From: Candidatus Nanoarchaeia archaeon
GTDB lineage: Archaea > Nanobdellota > Nanobdellia > Woesearchaeales > CG1-02-33-12
Direction: 5' to 3'
Assembly: GCA_028711925.1 (NCBI GenBank)
Contig: JAQTRH010000039.1
Location: forward strand, 1-9,320
DNA length: 9,320 bases
The notes beneath the pieces were generated by a model that was given only the letters and a program-made list of their open reading frames with translations, was not told the DNA's origin and made no database searches. The translations under genes were made by a program, and so were the position numbers. The first letter of the stretch is position 1. Each line of letters starts with the position of its first letter. Positions 1 to 5,645 of the stretch are shown one piece after another.

Positions 1-1161
1 TTTAATGGCCTTATCACAGAAATCTGGTTTTATTGCACCCATTGCAAAGTTTTCTCTTCCGCCGCCTTTACCGTCAAATTTTTCAAGAATAGATTTTAAA
101 AGCTCATTGGCCTTGAACCCAGAATCATCTGAGCAGGTTATTATTATTTGAGAATTATCTTTAATTTTATTAATGAAGCAGATAACTGTTTTTTCTTTTT
201 TAAATGAGTTTGCCTTGTCTGTCAACTGTTTCTTTTCTATACCCTCAAATATGTTGTAGATGAAATTAATATCATTGATGTTTTCCTGCTTAAAATCATC
301 CGCGATCTTTGCACTTAACTCACGTAACTTTGATGTCTTCTCTTCATTGTCTTTAATCAGATTTTCAACAAATTCAGGAATTTGTGTTACATCTTTTTTG
401 ATTATAGAAGCTGTTTTCCTTGCAATATCTGCATAATCAAAAAATTCATTGGAAATATTTGTCTTGAATCTAATTTCATAAGAGCCATGAATAAGATTAA
501 ATTTGGTAACTAAAAAATTTCCAATAAAATCTGTTTTTAGTGCGTGAACTCCTGCACATGCTGAGACATCATGTTCTTTGATTTCAACAATTCTTATTTT
601 TTCATCTTTTATGCGGTCAAGCTTTATTCTTAATCCCTTGATATTTTTTGCCTCTTCTTTTGAAACATCTTTTACAATTATATCTCTACCCTCTTTTATA
701 ATCTGGTTTGCAACTCTTTCTGCCTTGAAAATCTGCTCCCATGTAAGGTTATTGCATTTAACAAAAAGCGAGGATTCATCTTCCCTAAGATTTATTTTTT
801 CAACTTTTATGTCTTTTATTATTTTTAATAAAGCTCCCACAAATATGTGCTCTCCGGAATGCATTCTCAATAAACTTAGCCTTCTTTCAATGTCGTGCTC
901 GCATATCACAGAATCTCCTTGATTTAATTTTCCTTTGGCTGGTTTTATTTTATGGATTATCTTTCCGTTGTTTTTTGAAACTTCATCTATTTCGCCATGA
1001 AAATTTTCATTTTTGATTATTCCTTTATCATGCGGCTGCCCTCCGCCGCCTGGGTAGAAAATAGTATCTTCTAATTCAACAAGCAAAAAACCATCTTTTT
1101 GTTGTATGTTCTTTACTTTTGTTTCAATTTTGTGCAAAAAGGGATTATGGTATGTTTCCAT
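1..1161 (-). CDS. alaX: Alanyl-tRNA editing protein, AlaX-L type, 3' end cut by window edge
   Basis: A free-standing editing factor that hydrolyses mischarged Ser- or Gly-tRNA(Ala). I read 387 residues from the ATG at 1161 with no stop before base 1. An AlaX with a DHHA1 domain is usually about 400 residues, so little is missing. In order, it has a YPGGGGQP segment (about residues 37-43), zinc-site motif HSGEH (H101, H105), the second zinc motif CAGVH (C202, H206), a helical linker (about 240-320), and a DHHA1-like end with GKGGGRENF (about 365-372). The aminoacylation domain of AlaRS is absent and the gene has its own ATG, so it is not a piece of alaS. The ATG follows the gatB stop by one base, with no clear Shine-Dalgarno, so translation is probably coupled to gatB. 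CAGVH replaces the more common CGGTH. Family is secure; substrate preference is inferred. Confidence 0.88.
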   Translation of the reverse strand, partial: METYHNPFLHKIETKVKNIQQKDGFLLVELEDTIFYPGGGGQPHDKGIIKNENFHGEIDEVSKNNGKIIHKIKPAKGKLNQGDSVICEHDIERRLSLLRMHSGEHIFVGALLKIIKDIKVEKINLREDESSLFVKCNNLTWEQIFKAERVANQIIKEGRDIIVKDVSKEEAKNIKGLRIKLDRIKDEKIRIVEIKEHDVSACAGVHALKTDFIGNFLVTKFNLIHGSYEIRFKTNISNEFFDYADIARKTASIIKKDVTQIPEFVENLIKDNEEKTSKLRELSAKIADDFKQENINDINFIYNIFEGIEKKQLTDKANSFKKEKTVICFINKIKDNSQIIITCSDDSGFKANELLKSILEKFDGKGGGRENFAMGAIKPDFCDKAIK

Positions 1162-1162
1162 T

Positions 1163-2542
1163 TTAATCAATCAGTTTTTTGAATAATTCATTGAGTTCTT
1201 TTGGGGATGCTTTTCCTTTCGTAGTTCTCATCACCTGGCCAACAAGATAATTTAAGGCCTCTTTTCTTCCATTTTTATAGTCGTCAACAACTTTTTGGTT
1301 GTTTTTTATGACATCTTTGCATATTTGCTCAAGCTCATCTGTATCAGAGATTGATTCAAGCTTTTCTTGTTTTACATATTTTTTAACATCAAAGGGTTTT
1401 TCAACAAGCTTTTCAATCAGCTTTTTTGCAGTTGGCTCTGTAATTTTTTTGTTTTCAACTAATAAAAGAAGCTCTATAAGGTTTTTTTCATCTAATTTTA
1501 CTTCCTCAAGCTCTTTTTTATGATAATTTAAAACCCTTAAAAGCTCAAACCTAAGCCATCTTGCTGCAATCTCTGCACTAACTTTTTTTGTGACTTTTTC
1601 AAATAATTCTGAAAGGACTATATCTGAACATAAAACAAATGCATCCTCTTTTTTTATTTTGTATTCTCTGGTTAGCCTTTTTATTTTTTCATCAGGTTTT
1701 TCAGGAAGCGTTTTCCTTATTCTTTCAATGTATTTATCATCAATTTTTATCACGGGCAAATCCGGTTCTGGGATAAACATATAATCTGCTGCCTGCTCTT
1801 TTGAGCGCATGAAAACTGTTTTATTGTTTTTTTCATCAAATGCCCTTGTCTCTTGTTCTATTTTCTTGCCTTCTTTCAAGCTTTCTTCCTGCCTTAAAAT
1901 CTCATATTCTGCTGCCTTCACAATATTGCTGAAGGAATTAACATTCTTAACTTCAACTCTGTTAAAATTTGGCTCTATTGAAACATTTGTATCTGCCTTT
2001 ACCCCTGCATTCTTGTTTATTGCTTTTATATAATTTAATGTTGTTAATAGTGATTTCAGCCAATCCCTTAGTTGGTTTGTTGATTCAAAGTCCGGCTCTG
2101 TTACTATCTCAACTAAAGGTGTTCCAGAGCGGTTATAATCTACTTCTCCAGTTACAGGATCCCACCTAGCAGGGTCTTCCTCTAAATGAACATCAGCTAT
2201 CTTTATTCCAAGAAATTTGCCATTAACGCCAACTGGATTAGAGTATGAACCAGATATAGTTTTCTGGTAGCCGGCAGGAAGATCAGGCCAAGAATAATGT
2301 TTTCTTTGAAAAAGCATTTTTTTGTTTACTTTGCAGCCTAACATTAAGGCAATTGCAATTATCTTATCAACTGCTTCTTTGTTTGCAAGCATTGGTTTTG
2401 ATCCGGGCATTGCAGTGCATATAGGGCATATGTTTGTGTTTGGCTTTGCATTCTCATCAATAGAACAATTACAAAATAACTTTGTTTTATTTTCTACATT
2501 GACATAGCCATGTATTTCCAGGCCGCACTTTATCTTGGTCAT
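1163..2542 (-). CDS. gatB: Asp/Glu-tRNA amidotransferase subunit B (GatB)
   Basis: The tRNA-binding kinase subunit of GatCAB. It phosphorylates the side chain of Asp-tRNA(Asn) or Glu-tRNA(Gln), which is then amidated with ammonia from GatA. The 459 residues have normal GatB length. Visible landmarks are GLEIH (7-11), a zinc-type CxC...CPxC set (C24, C26, C39, C42), RKHYSWPDLPAGYQ (80-93), HLEED (119-123), NRSGTPLVEIVTEPDF (137-152), EPDLP (259-263) and a YqeY-like C-terminal tail (about 345-459, with GQVMRTTKGKASP). The AspRS-like insertion of archaeal GatE is absent, so this is GatB. The usual R-x-D-V-N segment reads VKADTN (181-186), a conservative Arg-to-Lys change. A TATA box lies about 27 bases upstream of the ATG, suggesting a leaderless mRNA. 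No gatA or gatC is in the window. alaX follows after one base. Confidence 0.95.
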   Translation of the reverse strand: MTKIKCGLEIHGYVNVENKTKLFCNCSIDENAKPNTNICPICTAMPGSKPMLANKEAVDKIIAIALMLGCKVNKKMLFQRKHYSWPDLPAGYQKTISGSYSNPVGVNGKFLGIKIADVHLEEDPARWDPVTGEVDYNRSGTPLVEIVTEPDFESTNQLRDWLKSLLTTLNYIKAINKNAGVKADTNVSIEPNFNRVEVKNVNSFSNIVKAAEYEILRQEESLKEGKKIEQETRAFDEKNNKTVFMRSKEQAADYMFIPEPDLPVIKIDDKYIERIRKTLPEKPDEKIKRLTREYKIKKEDAFVLCSDIVLSELFEKVTKKVSAEIAARWLRFELLRVLNYHKKELEEVKLDEKNLIELLLLVENKKITEPTAKKLIEKLVEKPFDVKKYVKQEKLESISDTDELEQICKDVIKNNQKVVDDYKNGRKEALNYLVGQVMRTTKGKASPKELNELFKKLID

Positions 2543-2563
2543 GTATTATAATGATTTTAAAAA

Positions 2564-2575
2564 GTTTATATAACT
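2564..2575 (-). promoter_or_regulatory. TATA box for gatB-alaX
   Basis: On the minus strand the bases read AGTTATATAAAC; the core TTATATAA (2566-2573) is centred 27-28 bases upstream of the gatB ATG. That is the archaeal TATA-to-start distance, so transcription should begin at or next to the ATG. The box immediately follows, and at its edge overlaps, the stop codon of the lipoprotein gene. gatB can therefore be driven separately even though the upstream gene is on the same strand. No Shine-Dalgarno precedes the ATG. Confidence 0.6.
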
Positions 2576-3156
2576 TACGGATTTAAAACTGTTATTCCAA
2601 AGGCCATTGTTGCGTAGTTTTCAGGTCCTATAACTGCCCTGCATTTGTACTGTGTTGGAACTGCATCCTCTGTTAATTTTATGGTTAAAGGAAAGACTTC
2701 TATAATGTCTTTTTCAAGATTTTCTATTTCGTCTGTGTATTCAAAGATTATGTCTGTTTCCGGCTTTGCCGCGGAGTGCATCGCCTCATAACATGAAAAT
2801 TCAAACGTGAAGTCAGATGCCTCATCTCTTTGGTTCATGATTCCAAAGAAAAGTGTCTCCTGGTTTCTTCTTTCAATCTTAATTGAGGATGTTGTCATTG
2901 CAAACTTGTTTTTTCTGTCTGCAATTGTTTCTCTTAGTTGAGCTGCTTCAGCTGATTCAGGTTCTTTTTCTCCAACTATTTCAATTGGTTCTGTTAAATC
3001 AGAATCATCCCCTGTATTGTCGTCAGGCCCTTGAACATTAACATCTGCGGGTTCACTGGAATCTTCTTCATTCTCAGTTTGTTCAGCGCATCCTGAAATC
3101 AAAAATAAACTTAATACTAAAACAAGAAACATTATTTTTTTCATTTTATCACCCAT
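2575..3156 (-). CDS. Small secreted lipoprotein of unknown function
   Basis: I do not recognise a family. The N-terminus is a lipoprotein signal peptide: Lys residues, a hydrophobic stretch (about 8-20), then lipobox LISGC with the lipid-bearing Cys at C23. An acidic, disordered-looking linker (about 26-70, rich in Glu, Asp, Ser, Pro) follows. The remainder (about 85-193) alternates short hydrophobic and polar strands and looks like a beta-sandwich; it contains two further cysteines, C122 and C172, that could form a disulfide. The product is expected on the outer face of the cell membrane. Two starts are possible. The ATG at 3156 lies about 26 bases from a TATA box and fits a leaderless mRNA; the ATG at 3144 is preceded by GGTGA at good Shine-Dalgarno spacing. 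Either keeps the signal peptide. It is divergent from the toxin-antitoxin-like pair and upstream of gatB. Confidence 0.8.
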   Translation of the reverse strand: MGDKMKKIMFLVLVLSLFLISGCAEQTENEEDSSEPADVNVQGPDDNTGDDSDLTEPIEIVGEKEPESAEAAQLRETIADRKNKFAMTTSSIKIERRNQETLFFGIMNQRDEASDFTFEFSCYEAMHSAAKPETDIIFEYTDEIENLEKDIIEVFPLTIKLTEDAVPTQYKCRAVIGPENYATMAFGITVLNP

Positions 3157-3177
3157 ACATAAGATTATTCTTATTTC

Positions 3178-3187
3178 TATTTAAATA
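3178..3187 (-). promoter_or_regulatory. TATA box for the lipoprotein gene
   Basis: The sequence TATTTAAATA is centred about 26 bases upstream of the ATG at 3156 and about 38 from the ATG at 3144. It is itself palindromic, so strand is assigned from the distance to the gene. It sits back to back with the box of the plus-strand cassette at 3211-3219. Confidence 0.5.
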
Positions 3188-3210
3188 TTTCTTTAATAAA
3201 TAATCAAAAG

Positions 3211-3219
3211 ATTTAAATA
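3211..3219 (+). promoter_or_regulatory. TATA box for the HTH-MNT/HEPN cassette
   Basis: ATTTAAATA is preceded by an A-rich, BRE-like CAAAAG (3205-3210). Its centre is about 31 bases before the ATG at 3246, which predicts an mRNA starting about five bases before the start codon. A perfect palindrome lies between this box and the ATG. Confidence 0.55.
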
Positions 3220-3228
3220 CCAAATATG

Positions 3229-3240
3229 GTTAATATTAAC
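3229..3240. promoter_or_regulatory. Perfect 12-base palindrome, candidate operator
   Basis: GTTAATATTAAC equals its own reverse complement over all 12 bases. It lies between the TATA box (3211-3219) and the start codon (3246), where a bound protein would block transcription. The first gene downstream encodes a protein with an N-terminal helix-turn-helix, so autoregulation is a natural inference. AT-rich DNA yields palindromes by chance, so the functional role is tentative. Confidence 0.4.
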
Positions 3241-3245
3241 TAAAA

Positions 3246-3824
3246 ATGGATAATTTTTTAAGATTAATAAATGAGCTTGGCAAAAACCTTAATAATGAGA
3301 TTACAATAAGACAGTTATCAAAGGAATCAGGGGTTCCTTATACTACAACACTAAGGTTGATTAATAAAAAACAAGAATTGTTTAGGATTAACAAAAAAGG
3401 CAATGTTAAACTGATCTCATTAAACCTTGAAGATAATATAACAAAAAACTACCTTATTTTATCTGAAAGAAACCAAGCAGATAAGTTTATCAAAAAACAT
3501 CCGCAGTTTGGGGTGTTAAAAGAAGAAATACCAAAAGGAAAATACTCATTGATCTTGTTTGGTTCAAGAGCAGAAGAAGAAAACAGGGAAAAAAGTGATG
3601 TGGACTTATGTATAATAAACAAAAACGGCAAAAAGAACATAATTTTTTCAAGGTTTGAGCTGCTTTTTAAACTGGAAGTTAATTCAATATTTTTTTCAAA
3701 AAATGAATTTAAAAAAATGCTAAAAGAAAAACAACAAAATCTTGCAAAAGAAATCATCAAAAAACATGTTATACTTCATGGAGAGGAGTATTTCTGGAAT
3801 TTGATATGGGAAAATGGGTTTTGA
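3246..3824 (+). CDS. HTH-fused MNT-type nucleotidyltransferase, likely antitoxin
   Basis: A minimal nucleotidyltransferase with a DNA-binding front end. Residues about 15-45 look like a helix-turn-helix (ITIRQLSKESGVPYTTTLRL), followed by a basic wing-like segment. The catalytic motif fits GS-x10-D-x-D exactly: G106-S107, then D118 and D120 (SDVD). E144 in the later LEVNS strand may be the third acidic ligand. In the MNT/HEPN (MntA/HepT) family such enzymes inactivate the HEPN toxin by transferring AMP to a tyrosine. The next gene starts 11 bases inside this one, which fits a co-translated pair. The HTH suggests that it also represses its own promoter at the palindrome just upstream. GC is low (28% in the one line counted). 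Catalysis and antitoxin role are inferred from family and context. Confidence 0.8.
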   Translation: MDNFLRLINELGKNLNNEITIRQLSKESGVPYTTTLRLINKKQELFRINKKGNVKLISLNLEDNITKNYLILSERNQADKFIKKHPQFGVLKEEIPKGKYSLILFGSRAEEENREKSDVDLCIINKNGKKNIIFSRFELLFKLEVNSIFFSKNEFKKMLKEKQQNLAKEIIKKHVILHGEEYFWNLIWENGF

Positions 3825-4329
3825 TAAAAAATATTATAAAGAAGAGTTTGAAAATTTATTGAAAGAAAAAAACAAAAGAAAATTCTATATTAAAGAAAGC
3901 AACTCTTTGTTTAAAATTAACAGGTATATAAAAAAAGGAACTGAAAGTCTTGAGCTTGCAGGGTATATAAAAAATTCAGATAAGGATGCAAAAAGTTATT
4001 GGGTAATAATAGTTTGTTATTATTCCATGCTTTATATGGCAAAAGCGGCAATACTTACAAAAGGATATGAAACAGATGACCACTATGCAACACAGATAGC
4101 TCTTGGACACCTTATGGTTCCTGGTGAAATAGAAAAAGAGGATTTGGAATTACTTGAGCAATCATACAAGATCTTTGAAGAGGATTATATTGATTATTTT
4201 GATGATGCAAGAAAGGAGAGCTCTGTAAGCAGGTATAGTGCAACAAAGGTTTATAATGAAAGAAGGGTAAAAGAAATATTTGAAAACGCAAGAAAATTTA
4301 TATCAAAGTTAAGAATAATATTAAAATAA
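3814..4329 (+). CDS. HEPN-like protein, partner of the MNT nucleotidyltransferase
   Basis: A 171-residue, largely helical protein. The segment YWVIIVCYYSMLYMAKAAI (62-80), then KGYETDDH (83-90), and a C-terminal ARKESSVSRYS (132-142) with a final ENARKF helix match the general layout of HEPN domains of the PF05168/UPF0332 kind. In MNT/HEPN modules this partner is usually the RNase toxin. Its histidines are H90 and H99 only, and its arginines are at 22, 37, 133, 140, 150, 151, 160 and 167; none forms the canonical R-x4-6-H RNase motif. It may use another active site, or be a substrate-recognition partner for the nucleotidyltransferase. The start overlaps the upstream gene by 11 bases. It ends one base from the converging asnS stop. 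Confidence 0.7.
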   Translation: MGFDKKYYKEEFENLLKEKNKRKFYIKESNSLFKINRYIKKGTESLELAGYIKNSDKDAKSYWVIIVCYYSMLYMAKAAILTKGYETDDHYATQIALGHLMVPGEIEKEDLELLEQSYKIFEEDYIDYFDDARKESSVSRYSATKVYNERRVKEIFENARKFISKLRIILK

Positions 4330-4330
4330 A

Positions 4331-5626
4331 TTAAGGTGTTTTTCTAGCCATAGTCCTTGGAAATGGAATTGTATCCTTGATGTTGTCAAGGTTGCAAAGC
4401 CATGCAATCACTCTTTCTACTCCGAGGCCGTATCCTGAATGAGGAACTTTTCCATACTTTCTTGTGTCAAAATACCACTCATATTTTTCCGGTTTTTCGC
4501 CTTGCTCTATTAAGGCCTTTTTCATTTCCTCAATATCTGTATCCCTTTCACTTCCACCTATTATTTCGCCATATCCATCTGGAGCTATCATATCAAAGCA
4601 CAATGCTGTATCTAGGTTTTCAGGATCTTTTGGCTTGTAGAAAGCCATTATTTTTTTAGGATAATGAGTTATGATTATGGGCTTTTCGTATTTTTTTGAA
4701 ATTGCATCTTCTTCAACTGTTCTTAAGTCCTTTCCCCATTCAATGTTTATTCCATCTTTCTTTAATTCCTCTAAAACCTGTGTGTAAGTTATTCTTGCAA
4801 AAGGAGCTTTTATCTTTTTCAGCTTTTCAATATCCTGGCCCAAAAATTTTAACTGCTCTTCATTATGCTCAACAACATAGTTTACAATAAAAGCAACTAA
4901 ATCCTCTGCATTTTTCAGTATATCCTCAAACTTATACCATGCAATTTCTGTTTCTGCCATCCAAAACTCAGACAAATGCCTTGATGTCTTTGATTTTTCT
5001 GCCCTAAAACAAGGTGCTATTGTGTAAATTTTTTCCAATGAAGATATCATAGCTTCAGCATAAAGCTGCCATGACTGTGTTAAGTAAACAACATCATCAA
5101 AATATTTTACTTCAAACAATGTTGAGCCGCCCTCGCAGCTTGTTGGAGAGAATATTGGAGAATGTTCCTCGTAAAAGCCTTTATCATTAAAAAATTTTCT
5201 TATTGCCTGGAAAACAGAGGACCTTACTTTCAGTATTGCATTCATTTTTCTGGACCTTAGCCATAAATGCCTGTTGTCAAGCAAAAATTCAGGGCTCTGG
5301 TCTTTTGTTATTGGAAATGTATCGCTTTCTCCAATTATTTTTAATGAAGAAACAGATATTTCATAGCCGGTTGGTGCTCTTTTGTCCTCTTTTATCTCTC
5401 CTGTGATTTCAAGAGAGCACTCCATTGTAGCTTTTAATGCCTCGTTCCAAATTTCCTCACTTACATTTGACTTTTCAACAACGCACTGTATTATTTCTGT
5501 TGAATCTCTAAGTACTATAAAGGCCATCTTGTTGCTGTTTCTAACGCGATAGCACCAGCCCCTTATGCTTACCTGGCCGCTGCCTTTTTCCATTGATTTT
5601 TTGACTGAAATGAATTCCATAATCAT
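4331..5626 (-). CDS. asnS: Asparaginyl-tRNA synthetase
   Basis: A class II synthetase that charges tRNA(Asn) with asparagine in the cytoplasm. Up to 431 residues: an OB-fold anticodon-binding domain (about 17-100), NRHLWLRSRK (118-127), TSCEGGSTLF (162-171), class II motif 2 (FRAEKS...RHLSEFW, 207-222), IIGGSERD (355-362), PHSGYGLGVERV motif 3 (395-406) and PFPRT near the end. AEKS followed by RHLSEFW is characteristic of archaeal AsnRS; archaeal AspRS usually has AEEHNTTRHLNE-like sequence. The first ATG is at 5626, but AAAGG (5629-5633) lies two bases from it and eight bases from the ATG at 5620, so 5620 (M-E-F-I-S-V) is the more likely start. The gene follows the RM enzyme after 19 bases with no clear TATA box of its own, so it may depend on the RM promoter. 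Confidence 0.95.
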   Translation of the reverse strand: MIMEFISVKKSMEKGSGQVSIRGWCYRVRNSNKMAFIVLRDSTEIIQCVVEKSNVSEEIWNEALKATMECSLEITGEIKEDKRAPTGYEISVSSLKIIGESDTFPITKDQSPEFLLDNRHLWLRSRKMNAILKVRSSVFQAIRKFFNDKGFYEEHSPIFSPTSCEGGSTLFEVKYFDDVVYLTQSWQLYAEAMISSLEKIYTIAPCFRAEKSKTSRHLSEFWMAETEIAWYKFEDILKNAEDLVAFIVNYVVEHNEEQLKFLGQDIEKLKKIKAPFARITYTQVLEELKKDGINIEWGKDLRTVEEDAISKKYEKPIIITHYPKKIMAFYKPKDPENLDTALCFDMIAPDGYGEIIGGSERDTDIEEMKKALIEQGEKPEKYEWYFDTRKYGKVPHSGYGLGVERVIAWLCNLDNIKDTIPFPRTMARKTP

Positions 5627-5628
5627 AA

Positions 5629-5633
5629 CCTTT
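5629..5633 (-). promoter_or_regulatory. Shine-Dalgarno before asnS, decides the start
   Basis: The minus strand reads AAAGGTT just before ATGATTATG. The AAAGG core is eight bases from the second ATG (5620) and only two from the first (5626), favouring the second. It is one of the few clear Shine-Dalgarno-like sites here and fits asnS being an internal gene of a longer transcript, unlike the leaderless genes. Confidence 0.5.
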
Positions 5634-5645
5634 GTACTAAAAGCT

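Noticed and set aside
578..922. Plus-strand open frame of 114 codons
   Set aside because: It lies wholly opposite the AlaX coding sequence, is rich in Ser, Phe and Ile as antisense frames are, and has no promoter or ribosome site.
1..1161. C-terminal fragment of alanyl-tRNA synthetase
   Set aside because: The frame has its own ATG one base after the gatB stop and no aminoacylation domain before it.
1163..2542. GatE instead of GatB
   Set aside because: At 459 residues there is no room for the AspRS-like insertion typical of GatE.
4331..5626. AspRS instead of AsnRS
   Set aside because: The AEKS and RHLSEFW motif 2 and the CEGGSTLF segment fit archaeal AsnRS better than AspRS.
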